Shown one piece after another: positions 17,889-31,374 of a stretch of DNA of 64,000 nt; position 1 is the stretch's first letter, and each line of letters starts with the position of its first letter. Position numbers and translations under genes: made by a program. Origin of the DNA: Theropithecus gelada (Eukaryota > Chordata > Mammalia > Primates > Cercopithecidae); assembly GCF_003255815.1 (NCBI RefSeq), contig NC_037669.1, positions 128,630,355-128,694,354 on the forward strand, in the 5' to 3' direction. The notes under the pieces were generated by a model. That model saw only the letters and a program-made list of their open reading frames with translations, did not search any database and had not been told where the DNA came from.

Positions 17889-20800
17889 TTTCTCAGAACG
17901 CTTCTTTCCAGTTTTTATCTGATGATATTTCCTTTTTCATCATAGTCCTCAATGCGCTCCCAAATATAATTTTTCAGATTCCCCGAAAGTAATGTTAGCA
18001 GGCTTCTTCATGAAGACTAAGTTGTAACTATGTGAGATGAATTCACATATCACAAAGAAGTTTCTCAGAAAGTTTTTCTCACGTTTTGAATTGGGGATAT
18101 TTCCTTTATCAGGATATGCCTCAATGAAATCCAAAGTATCCCTTCTCAGATTCCCCAAAGACAGTGGTAATATTACGCTCCGAGAAAAGAAAGTGTTACA
18201 CTGTAAGACGAATTCACACATCACAAAGCAGTTTCTCAGAAAGCTTCTTTCTAATTTTTATCTGAGGATATTTCTTTTGTCACCATAAACTTCATTGCAC
18301 TAAGAAATATCCCATTGCAGATTTCAAGAAAACAGTGTTAGCTAACTTCTCAATGAAAAGAGAAATGTATCTCTGTGTGATACATTCACATATCACAATG
18401 CAGTTTTTCGAACACTTCCTTCCAGATTTTATCTGACGATATTTCCTTTTTCCCCATAGCCCTCAATGCACTCCCAAATATCGCTTTGCAGATTCCCCGA
18501 AAGTAGTGGTAGCAAACTGCTTCATGAAGACTCTGTTGTAACTCTGTGATTTGAATGCACATATCACTAAGTAGTTTCTCAGAATGTTTCTTTCTCCTTT
18601 TCAATTGAGGATATTACCTTTATCAGGATAGACCTCAATGAAGACCTCAATATTCCTTCTCAGATTCCCCAAAGAGAGTGGTAATAGACGGCTCCATGAA
18701 ACGTAATTGTAACTCTGAGACATGAATTCACCTATCACAAAGCCGTTTCTCAGAAAGCTTCTTTCTAGATTTCATCTGAAGATATTTCCTTTGTCACCAT
18801 AAGCTTCATTGCACTAAGAAATATCCCATTGCAGATTTCAAGAGAAAAGTGTTAGCAAACTGATCAATGAAAAGAGAAGTGTAACTCTGTGAGATACATT
18901 CACATGTCACAATGTAGTTTCTCAGAATGCTTCTTTCCAGTTTTTATCTGACGATATTTCCTTTTTCATCATAGCCCTGAATGTCCTCCCAAATATAACT
19001 GTTCAGATTCCCCGAATATAGTGTTAGCAGATTCCTTCATGAACACTAAGCTGTAACTCTGTGAGATGAATTCACATATCACAAAGAAGTTTCTCAGAAA
19101 GCTTCTTTCACATTTTTAATTGAGGATATTTCCTTTATCAGGATAGGCCTCAAAGCGATGCAAAGTAACGCTTCCCAGGTTCCCCAAAGAGAGTAGTAAT
19201 CGACAGCTCCTTGAAACGAAACAATAAATCTGTGATATGAATTCACACGTCGCAAAGCAGTTTCTCAGAAAGTTTCTTTCTAGTTTTTATCTGAGCATAT
19301 TTCCTTTATCACCGTAAGCTTCCTTGCACTAAGAAATATTCCATTGCATATTTCAAGAAAACAGTGTTAGCAAACTGATCAATGAAAAGAGAAACGTAAC
19401 TCTGTGAGATACATTCACATGTCCCAATGCAGTTTCTCAGAACGCTTCTTTCCAGTTTTTATCTGACGATATTTCCTTTTTCACCATAGCCCTCAATGAG
19501 CTCCCAAATATCACTTTGTAGATTCCCAGAAAGTAGTGTTAGCAAACTGCTTCATGAAAACTCTCTTGTAACTCTGGGAGATGAATTCACATATCACAAA
19601 GAAGTTTCTCCAAAAGCTTCTCTCCCGTTTTTATTTGAGGATATTTCCTTTATCAGAATAGGCCTCAATGTGATCTAAAGTAACGCTTCCCAGATTCCCC
19701 AAATAGAGTAGTAATAGATCGCTCCATGCAACGAAAGTGTAACCCTGTGACATGAATTCACACATCACAAAGCAGTTTCCCAGAAAGCTTCTTTCTAGTT
19801 TTTAAGTAAGCATATTTCCTTTGTCATCGTAAGCTTCATTGCACTAAGAAATATCACATTGCAGACTTCAGGAAAAAGTGTTAGCAAACTGACCCATGAA
19901 TAGAAAAGTGTAATTCTGTGAGTTGCATTGATATGTCATAATGCAGTTTCTCAGAACGCTTCTTTCCATGTTTATATCTGACGATATTTCCTTTTTCATC
20001 ATAGCCCTCAATGCGCTCTCAAATATCGCTTTGCAGATTCCCCGAAAGTAGTGTTAGGAAACAGCTTCTTGAAGAATCAGTTGTAGCTCTGTGAGGTGAA
20101 TGCACATATCACAAAGAAGTTTCTCAGGAAGCTTCTTTCACGTTTTAAATTGAGGATATTTGCTTTATCAGGATACGTCTCAATACAATCCAAAGTATCC
20201 CTTGTCAGATTCCCCAAAGACAGTGGTAATAGTCTGCTCCATGAAACGAAAGTGTAACTCTGTGAGACGAATTCACATATGACAAAGCAGTTTCTCAGAA
20301 AGCTTTTTTCTAGTTTTTATCTGAGGATATTTCCTTTGTCACCGTAAGCTTCCTTGCACTAAGAAATATCCCATTGCAGATTTCCAGAGAGAGTGTTAGC
20401 AAACTGATCAATGAAAAGAGAAATGTAACTATCTGCGATACATTCACATGTCACAATGCAGTGTGTCAGATAGCTTCTTTCCAGTTTTTATCTGACGATA
20501 TATCCTTTCTCCCCATAGCCCTCAATACGTTCCCAAATATTGCTTTGCAGATTCCCCGAAAGTAGTGTTAGCAAACTGCTTCTTGAAGACTCAGTTGTAA
20601 GTCTGTGAGGTGAATGCACATATCACAAAGATGGTTGTCAGAAAGTTTCTTTCACGTTTTTAATTGAGGATATTTCCTTTATCAGGATAGGCCTCAATGC
20701 AATCAAGAGTATCCCTTCTCAGATTGCCCAAAGAGAGTGGTAATATACCACTCCATGAAAAGAAAATGTAACTCTGAGAGATGAATTCACACATCACAAA

Positions 20801-20976
20801 GTAGTTTCTCAGAAACCTTCTTTCTAGTTTTTATCCGAAGATATTTCCTTTGTCACTATAAGCTTCATTCCACTAAGAAATATCTCATTGAAGATTTCAT
20901 GAACACAGTGTTAGCAAACTGATCAATGAAAAGATTATTGTAACTCTGTGAGAAACATTCACATGTCCCAATGCAG

Positions 20977-21613
20977 TTTCTCAGAACGCTACTCTCCATT
21001 TTTTATCTGATGATATTTCCTTTTTCACCATAGCCCTCAATGCGCTCCCAAATATCACTTTGCAGATTTCCGGAAAGTTCTGCTAGCAAACTGCTTCTTG
21101 AATAATCCGTTGTAACTCTGTGAGTTGAATACACACATCACAATGAAGTCTCAGAAAGTTTCTGCACTTCCAAATATCGCTTTGCAGATTCCCCGGAAGT
21201 AGTGTTAGCAAACTGCTTCTTGAAGACTCAGTTGTAACTCTGTGAGGTGAATGCGCATATCACAAAGAAGTTTCTCAGAATGTTTCTTTCATGCTTTTAC
21301 TTGAGAATATTTCCTTTATCAGGATAGGCCTCAATGCAATACACTGTATCCATTCTCGGATTCCCCAAAGACAGTAGTAATAGAACGCTCCATGAAACGA
21401 AATTATAACTCTGAGAGATGAATTCACACATCACAAAGCAGTTTCTCAGATAACTTCCTTCTATTTTTTATATGAGGATATTTCCTTTGTCACCATATGC
21501 TTCATTACACTAAGAAATATCCCACTGCAGATTTGAAGAAAACAGTGTTAGCAAACTAATCAATGAAAGAGAGGAGTGTAACTCTGTGAGATACATTCAC
21601 ATGTCACAATGCA
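20977..21613 (-). repeat. Out-of-register junction in the trimer array
   Basis: After a full A monomer (20977) only about 17 bases of the next B follow (tctcagaaagtttct). The sequence then jumps to the middle of another A at about 21164 (cttccaaatatcgctttgcag) and continues A-B-C normally to the next A at 21614. The interval is 637 bp, i.e. one trimer plus about 123 bp. This equals loss of about 390 bp from two trimers, or a partial A duplication. Confidence 0.8.
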
Positions 21614-24600
21614 GTTTCTCAGAACGCTTCTTTCCAGTTTTTATCTGACAATATTTCCTTTTTCACCACAGCCCTCAATGAGCACCCAAATATCACTTTG
21701 CAGATTCCCAGAAAGTAGTGTTAGCAAACTGCTTCATGAAGACTCTGTTGTAACTCTGTGGGATGAATTCACATATCAAAAAGAAGTATCTCAAAAAAAT
21801 TTTTCTCATTTTTATTTGAGGATATTTCCTTTGTCAGGATAGGTCTCAATGCAATCCAAAGTAACGCTTTCCAGATTCCCAAGGAGAGTAGTAATAGACC
21901 ACTCCATGAAATTAAAGTGCATCTCAGTGACATGAATTCACACATCACAAAGCAGTTTCAAAGAAAGCTTCTTTCTAGTTTTTATCTGAGCATATTTCCT
22001 TTGTCACTGAAAGCTTCCTTGCACTAAGAAATATCCCATTGCAGATTTCAAGAAAACAGTTTTAGCAAACTGATCTAAAAATAGAAAAGTGTAACTCTGT
22101 GAGTTGGATTCACATATCACACTGCAATTTCTCAGAATGCTTCCTTCCAGTTTTTTTATGGCCATATTTCCTTTTTCCCCATAGCCCTCAATGCACTCTG
22201 AAATATCACTTTGCAGATTCCCCGAAAGTAGTGTTAGCAAACTGCTTCTTGAAGACTCAGTTGTTACTCTGTGAGGTGAAGGCACATATCACAAAGAATT
22301 TTCTCAGAAAGCTTCTTTCACGTTTTTAATTGAGGATATTTCCTTTATCAGGATAGGTCTCAATGCAATCCACATTTTCCCTTCTCAGATTCACCAAAGA
22401 CATTAGTAATATACCGCTCCATGAAACGAAAGTATAACTCTGAGAGAGGAATTCACACATCAGAAAGCAGTTTCTCAGAAAGCTTCTTTCTACTTTTTAT
22501 CTGAGTATATTTCGTTTGTCACCATAAACTTCACTGCAATAAGAAATATCTCGTTGCAGATTTCAAGAAAACAGTGTTAGCAAACTGATCAATGAAAAGA
22601 GAAGTGTAACTCTGTGTGATACATTCTATTGTCCCAATGCAGTATCTCAGAATGCTTTCCAGTTTTTATCTGACGATATTTCCTTTTTCACCATAGCCCT
22701 CAATGTGCTCCCAAATATCATTTTGCAGATTTCTGGATGTAATGTTAGCAAATTGCTTCATGAAGACTCTATTGAAACTCTGTGAGATGAATACAGATAT
22801 CTCAAAGAAGTTTCTCAAAAATCTACTTTCCCATTTTTATTTGAGGATACTTCCTTTATCAGGATAGAAGTAAATGCAATCCACAGTATCCCTTCTCAGA
22901 TTCCCCAAAGACAATGGTAATACACCGCTCCATGAAACGAAAGTATATCTCTGAGAGATGAATTCACACTTCACAAAGCAGTTTCTCAGAAAGCTTCTTT
23001 CTATTTTTTATCTGAGGATATTTCCTTTGTCACCATAGGCTTCATTGCACTAAGAAATATCCCATTGCAGGTTTCAAGAAAACAGTTTTAACAAACTGAT
23101 CCATGAATAGAAAAGTGTAACTCTGTGAATTGCATTCACATGTCACAATGTAGTTTCTCAGAACGCATCTCCCCAGTTTTTATCTGACGATATTTCCTTT
23201 TTCATCATAGCCCTCAATGCGCTCCCAAATATAACTTTTCAGATTCCCCAAAAGTAGTCTTAGCAGACTCCTTCATAAAGACTAAGCTGTAACTGTGTGA
23301 GATTAATGCACATATCACAAAGAAGTTTCTCAGAAAGCTTCTTTCACGTTTATTATTGAGGATATTTCCTTTATCAGGGTATGTCTCAATGCAATCCAAA
23401 ATATCCCTTGTCAGATTCCCCAAAGACAGTGGTAATAGTCCACTCCATGAAATGAAAGTTTAACTCTGTGAGTTGAATCCACACATCACAAACCGTTTCT
23501 CAGAAAATTTCTTTGTAGTGTTTACTGAGGATATTTCGTTTGTCACTGTAAGCTTCATTGCACTAAGAAATATCTCATTGCAGATTTCAAGAAAACAGTG
23601 TTAGCAAACTGACCAATGAAAAGAGAAGTGTAACTCTGTGAGATACATTCACATGTCACAATGAAGTTTCTCAGAACGCTTTTTTCCAGTGTTTATCTGA
23701 AGATATTTCCTTTTTCCCCATAGCCCTCAATGCGCTCCTAAATATCGCTTTGCAGATACCCCGAAAGTAGTGTTACCAAACTGCTTCATGAAGACTCCCT
23801 TGTAACACAGTGAGGTGAATTCACATATCACAAAGAAGTTTCTCAGAAGGTTCTTTCACCTTTTTAATTGAATATATTTCCATTATAAAGAGAGGCCTCA
23901 ATGCAATACACAATATCCCTTCTCAGATTCCACAAAGACAGTGGTAATAGAACGCTCCATGAAATGAAAGTATAACTCTGACAGATTAATTCACACATCA
24001 CAAAGCAGTTTCTCAAGAGCTTCCTTCTAGTTTTTATTTGAGGATATTTCCTTTGTCACCCTAAGCTTCATTGTACTAAGAAATATCCCATTGCAGATTT
24101 CAAGAAAACAGTGTTCGCAAACTGATCAATGAAAAGAGAAGTGTAACTCTGTGAGTTGCATTCACATATCACAATGCAGTTTCCCATTAACGCTTCTTTC
24201 CAGTTTTTAACTGATGATATTCCCTTTTTCCCCATAGCCTTCAATGGGATCCCAAATGTCGCTTTGCAGATTCCCCGAAAGTAGTGTTAGCAAACTGCTT
24301 CTTGACGACTCAGTTTTAACTCTCTGAGAAGAATGCACACATCACAAAGAAGTTTCTCAGAAAGCTTTTTTTCACGGTTTTAATTCAGGCTATTTCCTCT
24401 ATCAGGATAGGCCTAAACGCAATCCCCAGTATCCCTTCTCAGATTCCCCAAAGACAGTGGTCATAGACTTCTCGATGAAACGAAAGTGTAACTCTGAAAG
24501 ATGAATTCACACATCACAAAGCTGTTTCTCAGAAAGCTTCTTTCTAGTTTTTATCTGAGGATATTTCCTTTTACTCCATAAGCTTCATTGCACTAAGAAA

Positions 24601-27600
24601 TATCCAATTGCAGATTTCAAGAAAACAGTGTTATCAAACTGATCAATGAAAAGAGAAGTGTAACTGTGAGATGCATTCACACATCACAATGCAGTTTCTC
24701 AGAACACTTCTTCCCAGTTTTTATCTGATGATATTTCCTTTTTCCCCATAGCCCTCAATGCGTTCCCAAATATCGCTTTGCAGATTCCCTGAAAGTAGTG
24801 TTAGCAAACTGCTTCTTGAAGACTCAGTTGTAAGTCTGTGAGGTGAATTCACATATCACAAACAAGTTTCACAGAAAGGTTCTTTCACGTTTTTAATTGA
24901 GGATATTTCCTTTATCAGGATAGGACTCAATGCGATCCAAAGTAATGCTTCCCACATTCCCCAAAGAGAGTTGTAATAGACCGCTCCATGAAAAGAAAGT
25001 CTAACTCTGTGACATGAATTCACACATCACAAAGCAGATTCTCAGAAAGCTTCTTTCTAGTTTTTATCTGGGCATATTTCTTTGTCACTGTAAGCTTCCT
25101 TTCACTAGGAAACATCCCATTGCAGATTTCAAGAAAACAATTTTAGCAAACTGATCCATGAACAGAAACGTGTAACTCTGTGAGTTGCGTTCACATGTCA
25201 CAATGCAGTTTCTCAGAACGCTTCTTTCCAGTTTTTATCTGACGATATTTCCTTTTTCATCATAGTCCTCAATGTGCTTCCAAATATAACTTTTCAGATT
25301 CCCCAAAAGTAATGTTAGCAGACTCCTTCATGAAGACTAAGCTGCAACTCTGTGAGATGAATTCACATATCACAAAGAAGTTTCTCAGAATGATTCTTTC
25401 ATGTTTTTAATTGAGGATATTTCCAATATCAGGATAAGTCTTAATAAAATCCAAAGTAACCCTGGTCAGATTCTCCAAAGACAGTGATAATAGTCTGCTC
25501 CATGAAATGAAAGTGTAACTCTGTGTGTCGAATTCACACATCACAAAGCAGTTTCTCAGAAAGATTCTTTCTAGTTTTTATCTGAGAATATTTCCTTTGT
25601 CACCATAAGCTTCCTTGCACTAAGAAATATCCGATTGCAGATTTCAAGAAAACAGTGTTAGCAAACTGATCAATGAAAAGAGAAATAAAACTTTGTGAGA
25701 TACTTTCACATATCACAATGCAGTTTCTCAGAACGCTTCTATCCAGTTTTTATCTGACGATATTTCCTTTTTCCCCATAGCCCTCAATGCACTCCTAAGT
25801 ATCGCTTTACAGTTTCCCCGAAAGTAGTGCTAGCAAACTGCTTCTTGAAGACTCAGTTGTAGGTCTGTGAGGTGAATGCACATAGCACAAAGAAGTTTCC
25901 CAGAAAGTTTCTTTCACGTTTTTAATTGAGGATATTTCCTTTATCAGGATAGGACTCAATGCAGTCGACAATTTCACTTCTCAGATTCCCCAAAGACAGT
26001 GGTAATAGACCGCTCCATGAAATGAAAGTATAAGTCTGAGTGAAGAATTCACACATCACAAAGCAGTTTCTCAGAAAGATTCTTTCTAGTTTTAATCTGA
26101 GAATATTTCCTTGTCACCATAAGCTTCATTGCACTACGAAATATCCCATTGCAGATTTCAAGAAAACAATGTGAGCAAACTGATCAATGAAAAGAGAAAT
26201 GTATCTCTCTGAGATACATTCACATGTCCCAATACAATTTCTCAGAACGCTTCTTTCCAGTTTTTATCTGATGATATTTCTTTTTTCCTCTTAGCCCTCA
26301 ATGCGTTCCCAAATACCACTTTGCAGGTTCCCCGAAAGTAGAATTAGCAAACTGCTTCTTGAAGACTCAGTTGTAAGGCTGTGAGGTGAATGCACATATC
26401 ACAAAGAAGATCTCATAAAGTTTCTTTCACGTTTGTAATTGAAGATTAAAAACTTGTTCAGTATAGGCCTCAATGCAATCCACAGTATCGCTTCTCAGAA
26501 TCCCCAAAGACAGAAGTAATAGACCGCTCCATGAAAGGAAAGCGTAACACTGAGAGACTAATTCAAACAACACAAAGCAGTTTCTCAGAAAACTTTTTTC
26601 TAGTTTTTATCTGAGGATATTTCCTTTGTCACCATAAGCTTCATTGCTCTAAGATATATCGCATTGCAGACTTAAAGAAAACAGTGTCAGCAAACTGATC
26701 AATGAGAACAGAAGTGTAACCCTGTGAGATCCATTGACATGTCCCAATGCAGTTTCTCAGAACTCTTCTTTCCAGTTTTATCTGACGATATTTCCCTTTT
26801 CACCATAGACCTCAATGAGCTCCCAAATATCGCTTTGCAGTTTCTCCGAAAGCAGTGTTAGCAAACTGATTCATGAAGACTCAGTTGTAACTCTGTGAGG
26901 TGAATGCACATATCACAAAGAAGTTTCTCAGAAAGCTTCTTTCACGTTTTTAATTGAGGATATTTCCTTTATCAGTATAGGCCTCAATGAAGTCCACAAT
27001 ATCCCTTCTCAGATTCCACAAAGACAGTGGTAATAGACCGCTCCATGTAACGAAAGGGTAACTCTGAGAGATGAATTCACACATCACAAAGCAGTTTCTC
27101 AGAAAGATTCTTTCTAGTCTTTATCTGAGGATATTTCCTTTGTCACCATAAGCTTCATTGCACTAAGTAGTATCCCATTGCAGATTTCAAGAAATCAGTG
27201 TTAGCAAACTGATCAATGAAAAGAGACATGTAACTCTGTGAGGTACATTCATGTGTCACAATGCAGTTTCCTAGAACGCTTTTTTCCAGTTTTTATCTGA
27301 TGATATTTCTTTTTCCCCATAGCCCTCAATGCGCTCCCAAATATCACTTTGCAGATTGCCAGAAAGTAGTGTTAGCAAACTGCTTCATGAAGACTCTGTT
27401 GTAACTCCGTGAGATGAATTCACATATCACAAAGAAGTTTCCCAGAAGGATTCTTTCACGTTTTTCATTGAGGATATTTTCTTTATGAGGATAGGCCTCA
27501 AAGCGATCCAAAGTAACGCTTCCCAGGTTCCCCAAAGAGAGTAGTAATAGACAGCTCCTTGAAACGAAACAATAAATCTGTGATATGAATTCACACGTCA

Positions 27601-28199
27601 CAAAGCAGTTTCCCAGAAAGCTTCTTTCTAGTTTTTATTTGAGCATATTTCCTTTATCACCATAAGCTTCCTTGCACTAAGAAATATCCCATTGCAGATT
27701 TCCAGAAAACAGTTTTAGCAAACTGATCCATGAATAGAATAGTGTAACTCTTTGAGTTGCATTCACATGTCACAATGCAGTTTCTCTGAACGCTTCTTTC
27801 CGGTTTTTATGTGACGATATTTACTTTTTCATCACAGCCCTCAATGCGCTCCCAAATATAACTTTTCTGATTCCCCGAAAGTAGCGTTAGCAGACTCCTT
27901 CATGAAGACTAAGCTGTAACTCTGTGAGATGAATTCACATATCACAAAGATGTTTCTTAGAAAGCTTCTTTCACGTTTTTAATTGAGGGTATTTCCTTTA
28001 TCAGTATACGTCTCAATGCAATCCAAAGTATCCCTTGTCAGATTCCCCAAAGACAGCGGTAATAGACCGCTCCATAAAACGAAAGTGTAATTCTGAGAGA
28101 TGAATTCACACATCACAAAGAAGTTTCTCTGAAATCTTCATTCTAGTCTTTATCTGAGGATATTTCTTTTGTCACCATAAGCTTCATTGTACTAAGAAA

Positions 28200-28809
28200 T
28201 ATCCCATTGCATATTTCAAGAAAACAGTGTTAGCAAGCTGATCAATGAAAAGAGAGGTGTATCTCTGTGACATACATTCACATGTCACAGTGAAGTTTCT
28301 CAGAACGCTTCTTTCCAATTTTATGTGACGATATTTCCTTTTTCACCATAGCCCTCAATGCGCTCCCAAATATCTCTTTGCAGTTCCCCGAAAGTAGTGA
28401 TAGCAAACTGCTTCTTGAAGACTCAGTTGTAACTCTGTGAGGTGAATACACATATCACAAAGATGTTTCTGACAAAGCTTCTTTCACGTTTTTAATTGAG
28501 GATATTTCCTTTATCAGGATATGTCTCAATGCAATCCACAGTATCCTTTCTCAGACTTCCCAAAGACAGTGGTAATAGACCGCTCCAAGAAACGAAAGTG
28601 TAACTCTGAGAGATGAATTCACACATCATAAAGCAGTTTCTCAGAAAGCTTCTTTCTAGTGTTTATCTGAGCATATTTTCTTTGTCACCATAAGCTTCAT
28701 TGCACTAAGAAATATCCCATAGCAGATTTCAAGAAAACAGTGTCAGCAAACTGATCAATGAAAAGAGAAATGTAACTCTCTGAGATATATTCACATGTCA
28801 CTATGCAGT
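28200..28809 (-). repeat. 2.57-kb-spaced paralogous trimer, copy 1
   Basis: Shares private variants with the trimer 2565 bp (five trimers, 15 monomers) to the right: A with ttccaattttatgtga, B with aaagatgtttctgaca, gatatgtctcaatgcaatcc and cagactt/cccc, C with tagtgtttatctgagcat and an altered ccatagcag or ccctagcag in the usual cattgcag position. Together these mark a former 15-monomer repeat step. Confidence 0.7.
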
Positions 28810-30764
28810 TTCTCAGAACACTTCTTCCCAGTTTTTATCTGATGATATTTCCTTTTTCACAATAGCCCTCGAGGTGCACCCATATATCGCTTTGCAGATT
28901 CCCCGAAAGCAGTGTTAGCAAACTGTTTCTTGAAGACTCAGTTGTAACTCTGTGAGGTGAATGCACATAGCACAAAGAAATTTCTCAGAAAGTTTCTTTC
29001 ACATTTTTAATTGAGGATACTTCCTTTATCAGGTTAGGCCTCAATGCAATCCAGAGTATCCTTTCTCAGATTCCACAAAAACAGTGGTGATAGACTGCTC
29101 CATGAAACGAAAGTGTAACGTTGAGAGATGAATTCACACATCACAAAGCAGTTTCTCAGAAGCTCCTTTCTAGTTTTTTTCTGAGGATATTTCTTTTGTC
29201 ACCATGAGCTTCATTGCACTAAGAAATATCCCAGTGCAGATTTCAAGAAAACAGTGTTAGCAAAGTGATCAATGAAAAGTATAACTCTGTGAGATACATT
29301 CACTTGTCACAATGCAATTTCTCAGAATGCCTCTTTCCATTTTTTATCTGATGATATTTTCTTTTTCATCAAAGCCCTCAATGCGCTCCCAAATATCACT
29401 TTGCAGATTCCCAGGAAGTAGTGTTAGCAAAATGTTTCATGAAGACTCTGTTGTAAATCTGGGAGATTAATTCACATATCACAAAGAAGTTTCTCAAAAA
29501 GCTTCTTTCCCGTTTTTCTTTGAGGATATTTCCTTTATCGGGATAGGCCTCAATGCGATCCAAAGTAACACTTCCAAGGTTTCCCAAAAAGAGTAGTAAT
29601 AGACTGCTCCGTGAAACGAAAGTGTAACTCTGTGACATGAATTCACATATCATAAAGCAGTTTCTCAGAAACCTTCATTCTAGTTTTTTTCTGAGCATAT
29701 TTCCTTTGTCACTGTAAGCTTCCTTGCAATAAGAAATATCCCATTGCAGATTTCAAGAAAACAGTTTTAGAAAACTGATCCATGAATAGAAAAGTGTAAC
29801 TCTGGTAGTTGCATTCACTTGTCACAATGCAGTTTCTCAGAACAGTTCCTTCCAGTTTTTATCCAACGATTTTTCCTTTTCAGCATAGCCCTAAATGCAC
29901 TCCCAAATATAACTTTTCAGTTTCCCGAAAGTAGTCTTAGCAGACTCCTTCATGAAGACTAAGCGGTAACTCTGTGAGATGAATGCCCATATTGCAAAGA
30001 AGTTTCCCAGAAAGTTTCTTTCACGTTTTTAATTGAGGATATTTCCTTTATCAGGATAGGCCTCAATGCAATCCACAGTATCCCTTCTCAGATTCCCCAA
30101 AGACAGTGGTAACAGACTGCTCCATGAAACGAAAGTGTAACTCTGAGAGATGAATTCACACATCACAAAGCAGTTTCTCAGAAAGCTTCTTTTTACTATT
30201 TATCTGAGGATATTTCCTTTGTCACCATAAGCTTCCTTGCACTAAGAAATATCCCATTGCAGATTTCAAGAAAACAGTTTCAGCAAACTGATCCATGAAT
30301 AGAAAACTGTAACTCTGTGAGTTGAATTCAAATATTACAATGCAGTTTCTCAGAAGGCTTCTTTCCAGTTTTTATCTGATGATATTTCCTTTTTCATCAT
30401 AGCCCTCAATGCGCTCCCAAATATCGCTTTGCAGATTTCCCGAAAGTAGTGTTAGTAAACTGCTTCTTGAAGACTCAGTTGTAACTCTGTGAGGTGAATG
30501 CACATATCACAAAGAAGTTTCTCAGAAAATTTCTTTCACGTTTTTAATTGAGGATATTTCCTTTGTCAGTATAGGCCTCAATGCAATCCAGAGTATCCCG
30601 TTTCATAATCCCCAAAGACAGTGGTAATAAACCGCTCCATGAAACGAAAGTGTAACTCTGAGAGATGAATTCACGCATCATAAAGCAGTTTCTCTGAAAG
30701 CTTCTTTCTAGTTTTTATCTGAGGATATATCTTTCGGCACCATAAGTTTCATTGCATTAAGAAA

Positions 30765-31374
30765 TATCCCGTTGCAAATTTCAAGAAAACAGTGTTAGCA
30801 AGCTGATCAATGAAAAGAGAAATTTATCTCTCTGAGATACATTCACATGTCACAATGCAGTTTTTCAGAACGCTTCTTTCCAATTTTATGTGATGACATT
30901 TCCTTTTTCACCATAGCCCTCAATGCACTCCCAAATACCTCGTTGCAGATTCCCCAAAAGTAGTGTTAGCAAACTACTTCTTGAAGGCTCTGTTTTAACT
31001 CTGTGAGGTGAATGCATATATCACAAAGATGTTTCTGACACAGTTTTTTCACGTTTTTAATTGAGGATATTTCCTTTATCAGGATATGTCTCAATGCAAT
31101 CCACAGTATTCCTTTCTCAGACTCCCCAAAGACAGTGGTAATAGACCGGTCCATGAAACGAAAGTGTAACTCTGAGAGATGAATTCACACATCACAAAGC
31201 AGTTGCTCAGAAAGCTTCTTTCTAGTGTTTATCTGAGCATATTTCCTTTGCCACCATAAGCTACATTGCACTAAGAAATATCCCCTAGCAGATTTCAAGA
31301 AAACAGTGTCAGCAAACTGATGAATGAAAAGAGAAATGTAACTCTGTGAGATACATTGACATGTCCCAATGCAG
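30765..31374 (-). repeat. 2.57-kb-spaced paralogous trimer, copy 2
   Basis: Second copy of the variant trimer at 28200-28809: ttccaattttatgtgatg, aaagatgtttctgacac, gatatgtctcaatgcaatcc, cagactcccc, tgtttatctgagcatatttc and ccctagcag. It shows extra private changes, e.g. ccggtccatg at 31147. Confidence 0.7.
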
